Below are positions 27,290-35,581 of a DNA stretch of 64,000 nucleotides, in pieces. Source of the DNA: Mesorhizobium sp. NZP2298. GTDB lineage: Bacteria > Pseudomonadota > Alphaproteobacteria > Rhizobiales > Rhizobiaceae. The stretch spans positions 496,001 through 560,000 of the forward strand of contig NZ_CP033365.1 in NCBI RefSeq assembly GCF_013170825.1, written 5' to 3'. The position numbers were made by a program, and so were the translations under genes. The notes beneath the pieces are model-generated. The model was given only the letters and a program-made list of their open reading frames with translations, ran no database searches and was not told the origin of the DNA. Numbering within the stretch: the stretch's first letter is position 1; every line of letters starts with the position of its first letter.

Positions 27290-27349
27290 TCTTTCCCTCA
27301 GCGCCTGAAGGCGATCGAGGAACGACCGCGGCTGACGGAGGATAGAAGA

Positions 27350-28426
27350 TTGTCACAGACATCCCATGGCGTCGGAGGGCTCACCTACGATGCGAAGAAG
27401 CGCGCATGGCCGGCCGAGCTCAATGTTTTCCTGGCGCTTGTCATCCTCGTCGTCGCCTTTGAAGTGATCGGCCGGGTCTTTCTCGGCGACAGTTTCCTGT
27501 TCAACACCCGCAGCGACGTCGGCGGCATCTTCAACGAGGCGCGCCTGCAGATCATCATCCTGCAGGTGTCGATCGTCGGCATCATCGCCATCGGCGTGAC
27601 GCAGGTGATCATCACCGGAGGTATCGACCTGTCCTCGGGTTCGATTGTCGGCGCCACCGCCATGATCGCCATGAGTTTCGCCCAGGTGGCAACCGTCAAC
27701 GGCAACCCAAATCCCAAGGCGATGTTCCTGGCGCAAGGCTGGACCGACCTGCCTGTGATCGTGCCGCTGCTGGTCGCGATCGGCTGCGGCCTGCTGGCCG
27801 GCCTCGTCAACGGCGCCTTGATCGCCTACACGCGCATTCCGCCCTTCATCGCCACGCTCGGCATGATGGTGACCGCGCGCGGCATCGCCAAATGGTGGTC
27901 CAAGGGCCAACCGATCTCGTTTCCCACCGACAGCTTCGCCGCGATCGGCAAGGGTCTGATGCCTGTCATCATCTTCCTGTCGCTGGCGGTGCTGTTCCAA
28001 CTGATCCTGACCTACACCCGCTACGGCAAGCACTGCTATGCGATCGGCTCCAATGAGGACGCCGCGCGCATGTCCGGCATCAAGATCGCCAACCACAAGA
28101 TCCTGGTCTACGTCATCGCCGGCATTCTCGCCTCGCTCGCCGCCGTGGTGCTCTCCTCCAAGAACCTCACCGCCCAGGCCGGCATGGGCGTGATGTACGA
28201 ACTCGACGCCATCGCCATGGCGGTCATCGGCGGCGTCTCCCTGTCGGGCGGCCGCGGCTCGATCATCGGCACGGTGATCGGTTCGCTGATCTTCGGCGTC
28301 ATCATCTCCGGCTTCACCTTCCTGCGCCTCGACGCCTACTACCAGGAGATGGTCAAGGGCGTGATCATCGTCGGCGCGGTCGTTCTCGACCAGTGGCGCC
28401 AACGCCTGCGGGCATTGAGGGCTTGA
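27350..28426 (+). CDS. iatP: Sugar ABC transporter permease, inositol type
   Basis: A 358-residue inner-membrane permease of the RbsC/BPD_transp_2 family with eight to ten hydrophobic segments and the ITGGIDLSSGSIVG signature. A long loop (NGNPNPKAMFLAQGWTD) lies between early helices. The start is a TTG at 27350, supported by GGAGG nine bases upstream; no ATG fits. It forms an importer with the binding protein upstream and the ATPase whose start lies 2 bases after its stop. Confidence 0.85.
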   Translation: MSQTSHGVGGLTYDAKKRAWPAELNVFLALVILVVAFEVIGRVFLGDSFLFNTRSDVGGIFNEARLQIIILQVSIVGIIAIGVTQVIITGGIDLSSGSIVGATAMIAMSFAQVATVNGNPNPKAMFLAQGWTDLPVIVPLLVAIGCGLLAGLVNGALIAYTRIPPFIATLGMMVTARGIAKWWSKGQPISFPTDSFAAIGKGLMPVIIFLSLAVLFQLILTYTRYGKHCYAIGSNEDAARMSGIKIANHKILVYVIAGILASLAAVVLSSKNLTAQAGMGVMYELDAIAMAVIGGVSLSGGRGSIIGTVIGSLIFGVIISGFTFLRLDAYYQEMVKGVIIVGAVVLDQWRQRLRALRA

Positions 28427-28428
28427 CC

Positions 28429-29196
28429 ATGTCAGACATCGTCCTGAAGACCGAAAACCTCACCAAACGCTATGGCGGCGTGCATGCGCTCGAGGGCGCC
28501 AACTTCGAGCTGCGCAAGGGCGAGCATGTCGCCATCATGGGTGACAATGGCGCCGGCAAATCGACCTTCGTGCGCCAGATCACCGCGGTCGAGCAGCGCA
28601 CCAGCGGCCAGATCTGGTTCGATGGCAAGGAAGTGAATTTTGCCGGGCCGATCGAAGCGCGCACGGCGGGCATCGAGACCGTGTTCCAGAACCTGGCATT
28701 GGCCGATGATCTCGACGTGCCGTCGAACCTGTTCCTTGGCCGCGAAAAGGTGCTGTTCAATCTCGGGCCGTTCTCGATCCTCGACCGCAAATACATGCGC
28801 AAGGCAACCGAGGCTGCACTGATCCGCACCGCGGTGAAGATCCCCAATCTCTCCAACACCATCCGCCACATGTCGGGCGGCCAGCGCCAGTGCGTGGCGA
28901 TCGCCAGGACGGCGACCTTCGCCTCCAAGCTGATCATCATGGACGAACCGACGGCGGCTCTCGGCGTGCAGGAGACGGCGCAGGTCGAAAACATCATCCG
29001 TACGCTGAAGGACAATGGCGAGCCGCTGATCCTGATCAGCCACAATATGCGCCAGGTGTTCGACCTGTGCGACCGCATCGTCGTCTTCCGGCGCGGCCGC
29101 ATCGTCGCCAATCTGCGCAAGGAGAACACCGACGGCCAGGACATCGTCTCCTACATCACCGGCGCCAAGACCGGAGAGGCGGAACTCGCGGCTTGA
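28429..29196 (+). CDS. iatA: Sugar ABC transporter ATPase, single-domain, inositol type
   Basis: A 255-residue ABC ATPase with Walker A GDNGAGKST, signature MSGGQRQ and Walker B LIIMDEPTAALG. Most sugar importers of this class use a fused two-domain ATPase of about 500 residues; this one has a single domain and must act as a homodimer, as in the FrcA type. It follows the permease gene by 2 bases. A 7-bp hairpin (ACCTTTC/GAAAGGT, 29256-29276) lies in the gap before the next gene. Confidence 0.88.
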   Translation: MSDIVLKTENLTKRYGGVHALEGANFELRKGEHVAIMGDNGAGKSTFVRQITAVEQRTSGQIWFDGKEVNFAGPIEARTAGIETVFQNLALADDLDVPSNLFLGREKVLFNLGPFSILDRKYMRKATEAALIRTAVKIPNLSNTIRHMSGGQRQCVAIARTATFASKLIIMDEPTAALGVQETAQVENIIRTLKDNGEPLILISHNMRQVFDLCDRIVVFRRGRIVANLRKENTDGQDIVSYITGAKTGEAELAA

Positions 29197-29318
29197 GGCC
29201 GGGCGTGGTCTCCCGGTTCCGGGACGATCCGCCGCGCCAGGAAAATAGCCTTGCCACCTTTCCCGACAAGAAAGGTCGGGACACAACTCTCTCGAACCCA
29301 CCCCTAGAGGAAATATCC

Positions 29319-30314
29319 ATGACTGTTCGCTTCGCCCTCCTCGGTGCCGGCCGCATCGGCAAGGTCCATGCCCGTGCCGTCGGCTCCAACCCGCAGGCCA
29401 AACTGGTGGCCGTGGCCGATGCCTTCGAGAAGGCGGCTAAAGAGCTGGCGAGCGCCTATGGCGCCGAGGTGCGCACCATCGATGCGATCGAGACATCCAA
29501 AGACATCGACGCCGTCGTGATCTGCACGCCGACCGACACCCATGCCGATCTGATCGAGCGTTTCGCCAAGGCCGGCAAGGCGATCTTCTGCGAGAAGCCG
29601 ATCGACCTGAACGTCAAGCGGGTGGAGAAGTGCCTGGCCGTGGTCGAGAAGGCCAAGGCGACGCTGATGGTCGGTTTCAACAGGCGCTTCGATCCGCATT
29701 TCGCCGCCGTGCGCAAGGCCATCGACGACGGCGCCATCGGCACGGTCGAGATGGTCACCATCACGTCGCGCGATCCCGGCCCGCCGCCAGTCGACTACAT
29801 CAAGCGTTCGGGCGGCATTTTCCGCGACATGACCATTCATGATTTCGACATGGCGCGCTTCCTGCTCGGCGAGGAGCCGGTGGCGGTCAGCGCGCACGCC
29901 TCGGTGCTCGTCGACAAGAAAATTGGCGAGGCCGGCGATTTCGATAGCGTCAGCGTCATCCTGGAGACCGCGTCCGGCAAGCAGGCAATCATTTCGAACT
30001 CGCGCCGCGCCACCTATGGCTACGACCAGCGCATCGAGGTGCATGGCTCGAAAGGCATGATAGCGGCCGAGAACCAGCGCCCGGTGTCGATCGAACTGGC
30101 CAACGAGAAGGGCTATACCCGCCCGCCTTTGCACGACTTCTTCATGACCCGCTATCTCGACGCCTATGCCAACGAGATAGCCGCCTTCATCACGGCCGCG
30201 ACGAAGGGCAAGAAGGCAGCGCCAAGCGGCGCCGATGGCCTGGTGGCGCTGAAGCTGGCGGACGCGGCGCTGAAATCGGCGACGACGGGCAAGACCGTCC
30301 GCCTCGACAAGTAA
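29319..30314 (+). CDS. idhA: Inositol 2-dehydrogenase
   Basis: A 331-residue Gfo/Idh/MocA oxidoreductase that oxidises myo-inositol to 2-keto-myo-inositol (scyllo-inosose) with NAD. The Rossmann motif is ALLGAGRIGKVHAR; the catalytic Lys lies in CEKPIDLN, and the later GIFRDMTIHDFDMARFLLGE segment with its Asp-His pair is typical of IdhA/IolG. A GAGGAAA ribosome-binding site precedes the ATG. It ends the importer operon together with the SDR downstream. Confidence 0.92.
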   Translation: MTVRFALLGAGRIGKVHARAVGSNPQAKLVAVADAFEKAAKELASAYGAEVRTIDAIETSKDIDAVVICTPTDTHADLIERFAKAGKAIFCEKPIDLNVKRVEKCLAVVEKAKATLMVGFNRRFDPHFAAVRKAIDDGAIGTVEMVTITSRDPGPPPVDYIKRSGGIFRDMTIHDFDMARFLLGEEPVAVSAHASVLVDKKIGEAGDFDSVSVILETASGKQAIISNSRRATYGYDQRIEVHGSKGMIAAENQRPVSIELANEKGYTRPPLHDFFMTRYLDAYANEIAAFITAATKGKKAAPSGADGLVALKLADAALKSATTGKTVRLDK

Positions 30315-30351
30315 GTACCGGAATTCGGATCCCAACTACAGGAGCAGGGCG

Positions 30352-31146
30352 ATGAGCACATCCGCCGATCGCAATTCGAAAACACGCGCCATCGTCACCG
30401 GCGGCGCGCAAGGCATCGGCTTCGCCGTCGCCGAGGCACTCGCCGACGAGGGCTGCCGGGCACTGGCGCTTATCGGCCGCTCTCAGGAGAAGGGCGACAA
30501 GGCCGTCGCCACCCTCAAGAAGTCGGGCGTCGACGCCATCTTCATCAGCGCCGACGTTTCCAAGGTGGCCGACTGCAAGCGCGCGGTGGCGACCGCGCTC
30601 TCGCATTTCGGCACCATCAACGCGCTGGTCAATGCCGCTGCGACGTCGGCGCGCGGCTCGCTCGTCGAAACATCGCAAGAGCTGTTCGACACGATCTTCG
30701 ACACCAATGTGCGCGGTCCGTTCTTCCTGATGCAGGGCGTGGTGGCGCATCTCCTGGAGAAGAAGGCTCCCGGTTCGATCGTCAACGTGCTCTCGATGTC
30801 GGCACATACCGGCCAGTCCTTCCTGACGCCCTATTCGACCAGCAAGGGCGCGCTGATGACGCTGACCAAGAACGTCGCCAACGCCTATCGTTTCAACCGC
30901 ATCCGCTGCAACGCGGTGCTGCCGGGCTGGATGGACACCGAGGGCGAGGATATCGTGCAGAAGAAATGGCATGACGCCCCGGACGACTGGCTGGCGAAGG
31001 CCGAAGCCGCGCAGCCGATGGGCCAGTTGGTGAAGCCGGACCAGCTCGCCCGGCTGATCAGCTACATGGTCAGCCCGCAATCGGGGGTCATGACCGGATC
31101 GCTGGTCGACTACGACCAGAGCGTTGCGGGGTCGTCACCGGAGTAG
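30352..31146 (+). CDS. Short-chain dehydrogenase/reductase
   Basis: A 264-residue classical SDR: cofactor loop TGGAQGIGFAVAEAL, NAA motif in LVNAAATSARG, catalytic Ser (VNVLSMSAHTG) and YSTSKGA for Tyr-x-x-x-Lys. It follows idhA by 37 bases with a good AGGAG site, so it is probably part of inositol or inosamine oxidation, for instance acting on a stereoisomer that IdhA does not accept. Substrate is inferred from position only. Confidence 0.85.
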   Translation: MSTSADRNSKTRAIVTGGAQGIGFAVAEALADEGCRALALIGRSQEKGDKAVATLKKSGVDAIFISADVSKVADCKRAVATALSHFGTINALVNAAATSARGSLVETSQELFDTIFDTNVRGPFFLMQGVVAHLLEKKAPGSIVNVLSMSAHTGQSFLTPYSTSKGALMTLTKNVANAYRFNRIRCNAVLPGWMDTEGEDIVQKKWHDAPDDWLAKAEAAQPMGQLVKPDQLARLISYMVSPQSGVMTGSLVDYDQSVAGSSPE

Positions 31147-31164
31147 GGCCGACGGTCCGGCGGA

Positions 31165-31395
31165 AACGCCGATCACTTCGTCATCCACGGGCGGAGCAAG
31201 GAGCGCAGCGACACGGCGCAGACCCCTGGAGCTGCTCCGCAGCCCAAGGGATCCATGCCGGGACTCCTGAGCGCCGCCGCGGTGCAGAATTCTGCTCCGC
31301 TGCACCCTTCGACTGAGGTCGCGGAATGGATCCCAGGGTCTCCGCGACGGAGCTTCGCTCCTGCTTCGCCCAGGGATGGCGAAATCGCGAGGGTT
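31165..31395. repeat. Long imperfect inverted-repeat element (Mesorhizobium-type)
   Basis: The left part (CACTTCGTCATCCACGGGCG... AAGGGATCCATGCCGGG) is an imperfect reverse complement of the right part (CGGAATGGATCCCAGGGTCT ... CGCCCAGGGATGGCGAAATC), with a G/C-rich middle near 31260-31320. I recognise this arrangement as a common intergenic element of Mesorhizobium genomes. It accounts for nearly all of the 306-base gap after the SDR gene. I do not consider the 92-codon open frame crossing it a gene, except for its last part, which is the aroF leader peptide. Confidence 0.65.
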
Positions 31396-31452
31396 CGGCC
31401 TACCGGAATTGACAGCCATCAGGCACGTGACAAACGCCTCCGCATCGACTAT

Positions 31453-31533
31453 ATGAGCCGCATGATCAACCTGTCCGCCACGTATTGGTACTTTAGGAGC
31501 TCGCTGGCGGCGGGAGGATTGCGCTCGATCTGA
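31453..31533 (+). CDS. Aromatic leader peptide of the aroF attenuator
   Basis: A 26-codon frame starting at ATG 31453 and ending at TGA 31531-31533. Residues 11-14 are Tyr-Trp-Tyr-Phe (codons 31483-31494), an extreme run of aromatic codons directly upstream of an intrinsic terminator and the DAHP synthase gene. This is the form of a transcription-attenuation leader that reads aromatic aminoacyl-tRNA supply. An in-frame ATG at 31462 could also be the start. It would have no function as a protein. Confidence 0.8.
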   Translation: MSRMINLSATYWYFRSSLAAGGLRSI

Positions 31534-31582
31534 AGATTGCAGCAACAACATCCGAACAGCCGCCAGACCTGGCGGCTTTTTT
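31504..31582 (+). promoter_or_regulatory. Ribosome-mediated attenuator of aroF
   Basis: CTGGCGGC at 31504-31511, inside the leader frame just after the aromatic codons, can pair with GCCGCCAG at 31559-31566 as an antiterminator. The competing terminator pairs GCCGCCA (31559-31565) with TGGCGGC (31570-31576) and is followed by six T (31577-31582). A ribosome at the stop codon (31533) would cover the upstream antiterminator arm and allow termination; one stalled at the aromatic codons would leave more of it free. Confidence 0.75.
31559..31582 (+). terminator. Intrinsic terminator (attenuator) before aroF
   Basis: A 7-bp G/C-rich stem with a GACC loop and a T6 tail lies 38 bases upstream of the aroF start codon and between its leader peptide and its coding region, so it acts as a regulated terminator rather than an operon end. 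Confidence 0.8.
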
Positions 31583-31620
31583 GTTTCAGCCGGCAGGTCT
31601 CCTAACAGGAGCAGAAAGCC

Positions 31621-32712
31621 GTGTTGACCACCACAGACGACCTTCGGGTCAAGGAAATCCGAGAACTGAGCACGCCGGACCAGGTGATGCGGGAGATCCC
31701 GCGCACGCTGACGGCGACGCGCACCGTCAGCGCATCACGCAATGCGATCCACGCCATCTTGAACGGGTCCGACGACCGGTTGCTTGTCGTCGTCGGCCCC
31801 TGTTCGATCCACGATCCGGTCGCGGCCGTTGACTATGCCAGCCGTCTGGCGGCGCTGCGCGAGACCCTGGCCGACCGGCTCGAGATCGTCATGCGGGTCT
31901 ACTTCGAGAAGCCGCGTACCACGGTCGGCTGGAAAGGGCTGATCAACGATCCCGACCTCGACGGCAGCTTCAACATCGACAAGGGGCTGCGGATGGCGCG
32001 CAATGTGCTCTCGGCCGTCAACAATCTCGGCCTGCCCGCGGCGACCGAATTCCTCGACATGACCACCCCGCAATACATTGCCGACCTCGTCGCCTGGGGC
32101 GCGATCGGCGCGCGCACGACCGAGAGCCAGATCCATCGTGAGCTGGCGTCGGGCCTGTCCTGCCCGGTCGGGTTCAAGAACGGCACCGACGGCAATCTCA
32201 GGATCGCCGGCGAGGCGGTGAAATCCGCTGCCCAGCCGCACCATTTCATGGCGGTCACCAAGGGCGGACGCAGCGGCATCGCGACCACCACCGGCAATGA
32301 GGACTGCCATGTCATCCTGCGCGGCGGCGTCCAGCCCAATTATGACGCGGCGAGCGTCGAGGCGGCCTCGGTCGAACTCGCCCGCATCGGCGTCGCGCCA
32401 AGGCTGATGATCGATGTCAGCCACGCCAACTCGAGCAAAAAACCGGAGAACCAGCCCAAGGTGGCGGCCGACGTGGCAGGCCAGGTCGCGGCGGGCGACG
32501 AGCGCATCATCGGCTTGATGATCGAGAGCAATCTCGTCGCCGGACGGCAGGACGTCGTGCCTGGCAAGCCTCTCGTCTACGGCCAGAGCATCACCGATGG
32601 CTGTATCGACTGGGCGACCACCGAGACCGTGCTGCACGGCCTGGCCGGTGCCGTCGAATGGCGCCGCTCGGCTCGCCGTGCCATGCTGGAGAACCGTCAG
32701 GGAGCCGCCTGA
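31621..32712 (+). CDS. aroF: 3-deoxy-7-phosphoheptulonate synthase, class I (AroF/G/H type)
   Basis: A 363-residue enzyme for the first step of the shikimate pathway, condensing phosphoenolpyruvate and erythrose 4-phosphate. Class I signatures are present: VVGPCSIHD, EKPRTTVGWKGLINDP, GARTTESQIHRELASGLS and IDVSHANSSK. The start is GTG at 31621, preceded by AGGAG. Expression is probably set by the attenuator with the Tyr-Trp-Tyr-Phe leader, in addition to any feedback inhibition. Which isozyme specificity it has cannot be told by eye; the symbol is generic. Confidence 0.9.
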   Translation: MLTTTDDLRVKEIRELSTPDQVMREIPRTLTATRTVSASRNAIHAILNGSDDRLLVVVGPCSIHDPVAAVDYASRLAALRETLADRLEIVMRVYFEKPRTTVGWKGLINDPDLDGSFNIDKGLRMARNVLSAVNNLGLPAATEFLDMTTPQYIADLVAWGAIGARTTESQIHRELASGLSCPVGFKNGTDGNLRIAGEAVKSAAQPHHFMAVTKGGRSGIATTTGNEDCHVILRGGVQPNYDAASVEAASVELARIGVAPRLMIDVSHANSSKKPENQPKVAADVAGQVAAGDERIIGLMIESNLVAGRQDVVPGKPLVYGQSITDGCIDWATTETVLHGLAGAVEWRRSARRAMLENRQGAA

Positions 32713-32730
32713 TCTGGCCAGAGACAAGGC

Positions 32731-32771
32731 AGGGCGGCGGTTCCCGTTTCAGCCGGGGATCACGCCGCCCT
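32731..32771. terminator. Hairpin between convergent aroF and lysE-type genes
   Basis: AGGGCGGCG at 32731-32739 pairs with CGCCGCCCT at 32763-32771 around a 23-base loop. The right arm lies in the last codons of the convergent exporter gene. No T-run. It is a moderate candidate for a transcription barrier. Confidence 0.4.
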
Positions 32772-33395
32772 CAGCCCTTCCCAAGCGGTGAAGACCGAGA
32801 CCGCGAAGAGCAACAGGCCGGCCGCCCGGCCCGCAAGAGTGGTCGCCCGTGGATTGGCGATCAGAAGGTTGCGGCTGCGGCCAGCCGTGATCGCGAGCCC
32901 GCCATAGATCGCGGCCTGGGTCAGCACCGTCATCAGCCCCATCACCGTTGCCTGTATCCAGATCGGGCCGTAGTCCGGCTTCAGGAACTGCGGGTAGACG
33001 GCAAGCACGAACAGATACGCCTTCGGATTGACAAGGCAGGTCACCAGCCCCTGCCGAAACGCCTTCCATGCAGAGCGGCTGCCGGCAGGCCCGTCCTGAC
33101 CGACGGTGATGGAGCTGCGCATCAACGAGATGCCTATGAAGGCCATGTAGGCGGCGCCAGCGATCAGCAGCGGCTTGAACAGGACCGGCACGAAATGCAT
33201 CAGCAGCCCGACGCCGATCGCGCCGTTCAGCGTGTGCACCATGCCGCCGACCATGATGCCGCCGGTCGCGGCCAAACCCCTGTCGCGGCCGCCGGTCAAC
33301 GCATTGGCCAGCACGAACAGCATGTCCATGCCCGGAACGATGATGATGCCGAACAGGAGAATAAAGAAAAGCCAGAGATTTTCCGCGTAACCCAT
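32760..33395 (-). CDS. LysE-family amino-acid exporter
   Basis: A 211-residue inner-membrane protein with about six hydrophobic segments. The N-terminal signature IIIVPGMDMLFVLANALTGG and the LVNPKAYLFVLAVYPQFL segment match the LysE/RhtB superfamily. Length is typical with the ATG at 33393-33395; the frame extends further upstream through the operator. It is divergent from a WYL-domain regulator, with a perfect 10-bp dyad between them, so the regulator probably controls it. Substrate unknown. Confidence 0.85.
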   Translation of the reverse strand: MGYAENLWLFFILLFGIIIVPGMDMLFVLANALTGGRDRGLAATGGIMVGGMVHTLNGAIGVGLLMHFVPVLFKPLLIAGAAYMAFIGISLMRSSITVGQDGPAGSRSAWKAFRQGLVTCLVNPKAYLFVLAVYPQFLKPDYGPIWIQATVMGLMTVLTQAAIYGGLAITAGRSRNLLIANPRATTLAGRAAGLLLFAVSVFTAWEGLRAA

Positions 33396-33477
33396 GTCAG
33401 TTGCCTGCCGCCTCGTTCCGCCAAGCCGCAGCGGAACCTGTTGATTTTCAATTCGATAGGCAGTCCTATAGGTCGAC

Positions 33478-33503
33478 CCAACTGACAATGGTGTGTCAGT
33501 TGG
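33478..33503. promoter_or_regulatory. Perfect 10-bp inverted repeat between exporter and regulator genes
   Basis: CCAACTGACA at 33478-33487 and TGTCAGTTGG at 33494-33503 flank a 6-base centre. It lies 83 bases from the exporter start and 22 bases from the regulator start, in the divergent promoter region. This is a strong candidate operator for the WYL-type regulator. Confidence 0.75.
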
Positions 33504-33524
33504 AATCGAAGCCGGGTGAGGAAA

Positions 33525-34220
33525 ATGCGCAAGGCGTCACGCCTGTTCGAGATCATCCAGATCCTGCGGCTGGCAAGGCAGCCGGTGACGGCGGCAATGA
33601 TTGCCGAGCAGTTGGAAGTGACTGTACGTTCGATCTATCGCGACATCGCGGCCCTGCAGGGGATGCGCGTGCCGATCGAGGGCGGGCGCGGCATCGGTTA
33701 TATCCTGCGCCCCGGTTTCGACCTGCCGCCGCTGATGTTTTCGATCGAGGAGATGGAGGCGATCGTCCTGTCGCTGGCCCTGCTGGAGCGCACGGGGGAC
33801 GACGAGCTCAAACAGGCGGCCAAACGTGTCAGCGCCAAGATCGCCGGCGCGGTGCCGCCGCCGCTGCGCCAGACCTTCGACGCCAATGCGCTGCATGCCT
33901 GGGGTTTCGCCGCGCCGTCGGCCGGCACGATCGACCTGGCGCTGGTGCGCCGCGCCATCCGCGACGAGGAGAAGCTTGATCTCTCCTATCGCGACGAAAT
34001 GGGCCGCGCCTCCGAGCGCCTCGTCCGCCCGATCGCGCTCATCTATTATGCCGAGACCGCCAACATCGTCGCCTGGTGCGAGTTGCGTCAGGCGATCCGC
34101 AATTTCCGCAGCGACCGGATCGAGGATTGCCAGCCGACCGGGCTGCGCTTCAAGGGCGAAGGCGACCGCTTGCGGCAGATCTGGGTCGACGGCTGGGAAA
34201 CCCCGGCCGTCGGCGGCTGA
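33525..34220 (+). CDS. HTH-WYL domain transcriptional regulator (YafY type)
   Basis: A 231-residue regulator. An N-terminal winged helix-turn-helix of the HTH_11 type (SRLFEIIQILRLARQPVTAA, then AEQLEVTVRSIYRDIAAL) is followed by a linker and a C-terminal WYL domain with YYAETANIVAWCELRQAIRNFR. WYL domains sense small ligands or nucleotides. A start at ATG 33525 is preceded by GGGTGAGG; a GTG nine bases earlier is possible. It probably regulates the divergent LysE exporter and itself. Confidence 0.88.
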   Translation: MRKASRLFEIIQILRLARQPVTAAMIAEQLEVTVRSIYRDIAALQGMRVPIEGGRGIGYILRPGFDLPPLMFSIEEMEAIVLSLALLERTGDDELKQAAKRVSAKIAGAVPPPLRQTFDANALHAWGFAAPSAGTIDLALVRRAIRDEEKLDLSYRDEMGRASERLVRPIALIYYAETANIVAWCELRQAIRNFRSDRIEDCQPTGLRFKGEGDRLRQIWVDGWETPAVGG

Positions 34221-34232
34221 GGCGCGCTTGCA

Positions 34233-35342
34233 TTACCGCACATCCACCCAGCGCTTTTCCTGGAAGGAGCGCGCCATGGCGTGCACGGTGCGCTCGATTT
34301 CCAGACCTTCGGCGAACTCGACGAGCCGCGCCGGTCTGCCGGCTAGCCGCGTCAGCAATTCGTGACACTCGATGATCTTGAGGTCGTTGAAACCGAGACC
34401 GTGCCCGGGTGCCGGCAGGAAGGCGTCGTAGGGCTTGTGGTGCGGCGCCATCAGGATGGTGCGGTAGCCCTGTTCGGTCGGGCGATCTGACGTGACATAG
34501 AGCTGGATTTCGTTCATCCGCTCCTGGTCGAACAGGATCGACCCCTTGGAGCCGAAAATCTGGATGGCGATGCGGCCCTTGCGGCCCCAGGCCGAGCGGT
34601 TGACCTGAAGCGTGCCGGCGATGCCGTTTTCCAAATGCATCAAGACGCTGGCGATATCATAGGTCTCGACCGCGCGGCGTCCGCCTGTTGCCAGCTTGCG
34701 GTCGGCATAGGGCTTGGCCATGTCGCAGATGACGCTGGAGACGCGGCCGAACAAGGCCGAGACGAGCGACAGCGGATGCACAGCGAAATCGTCGAGCGCG
34801 CCATAACCTGAGGCGGCCTCGTGCTTCCAGAAGAAGAGCGCTTCGGGATCGGCCATGAAATCCTCGTCCATCTCGATGCGCAGATGGTTGACCTCGCCGA
34901 TGATCTTCTCGTCGAGCAGCGCGCCGATGTGACGGATGGCCGGGCTCTGGATGTAATTGTAGCCTAGGGCCGCGATCTTGCCTGATGTCTTCGCCGCGGC
35001 CGCCATCGCCTCTGCCTCGGCAAAGCTTGGCGCCATTGGTTTTTCGCACCACAAATGCTTGCCGGCTTGGAGAATGGCGATAGCCATTTCCGGATGGAAC
35101 TGGTTGGGCGTGGTCAGCGAGACGATGTCGACCTCCGGGTCGTTGACGACGGCGCGCCAGTCGCCTGAGGCCTTGTTAAAGCCGAACTCCCTGGCCTTGC
35201 GCTGGGCCAACTCCTCATTGACCTCACCAAGATGGACAAGCCTGGGCTTGGCCACGTCCGGAAAGACGGCGCCGACGGCACTCCATGCGATGGCATGGCA
35301 TTTGCCCATGAAGCCCGTGCCGATGAGACCGACGCCAACCAT
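34233..35342 (-). CDS. iolY: Gfo/Idh/MocA-family oxidoreductase (IolY-like)
   Basis: A 369-residue NAD(P)-dependent oxidoreductase. The Rossmann motif is VGLIGTGFMGKCHA, the catalytic Lys is in WCEKPMAPSF, and the C-terminal domain has GYGALDDFAVHPLSLV. It is divergent from iolR and next to iolCDEB, the same place as iolY in Sinorhizobium meliloti, which is needed for growth on scyllo-inositol. I chose the ATG at 35340-35342, preceded by GGAGAAACGG; an ATG nine codons upstream is possible. Function is inferred from position. Confidence 0.75.
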   Translation of the reverse strand: MVGVGLIGTGFMGKCHAIAWSAVGAVFPDVAKPRLVHLGEVNEELAQRKAREFGFNKASGDWRAVVNDPEVDIVSLTTPNQFHPEMAIAILQAGKHLWCEKPMAPSFAEAEAMAAAAKTSGKIAALGYNYIQSPAIRHIGALLDEKIIGEVNHLRIEMDEDFMADPEALFFWKHEAASGYGALDDFAVHPLSLVSALFGRVSSVICDMAKPYADRKLATGGRRAVETYDIASVLMHLENGIAGTLQVNRSAWGRKGRIAIQIFGSKGSILFDQERMNEIQLYVTSDRPTEQGYRTILMAPHHKPYDAFLPAPGHGLGFNDLKIIECHELLTRLAGRPARLVEFAEGLEIERTVHAMARSFQEKRWVDVR

Positions 35343-35476
35343 TTTCCGTTTCTCCGCTGCCTGAAGCACTGCGTGGATGAATTAATCCATTTTTTCTTGG
35401 AATGGAATGTCTGCCTCATTTTTTATGGCGTTCTTGCGCAGGCTCGCTATGATGGGGCAGAGAGGACACTTCCAAT

Positions 35477-35550
35477 GCATGTCGCCCAAAAGTGCGCAGC
35501 GGTTTTGGGACACCGACATGTATGGAATCAAACGGTCTAACGCGCGTTGA
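35477..35550. repeat. Rhizobial intergenic palindromic element
   Basis: ATGTCGCCCAAAA and TTTTGGGACACCGACAT form an imperfect inverted repeat around GTGCGCAGCGG, followed by a TATGGAATCAAACGG tail. I recognise it as a motif repeated in Mesorhizobium spacers. It lies in the iolY/iolR divergent region, and argues against using iolR start codons that fall inside it. Confidence 0.65.
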
Positions 35551-35581
35551 CGCGCCTTGGACAAGCTTGGACGGGCCGACG

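Noticed and set aside
31255..31452. The first 66 codons of a frame that ends in the YWYF leader
   Set aside because: They lie within the long inverted-repeat element and have no ribosome-binding site; only the last 26 codons are kept as a leader peptide.
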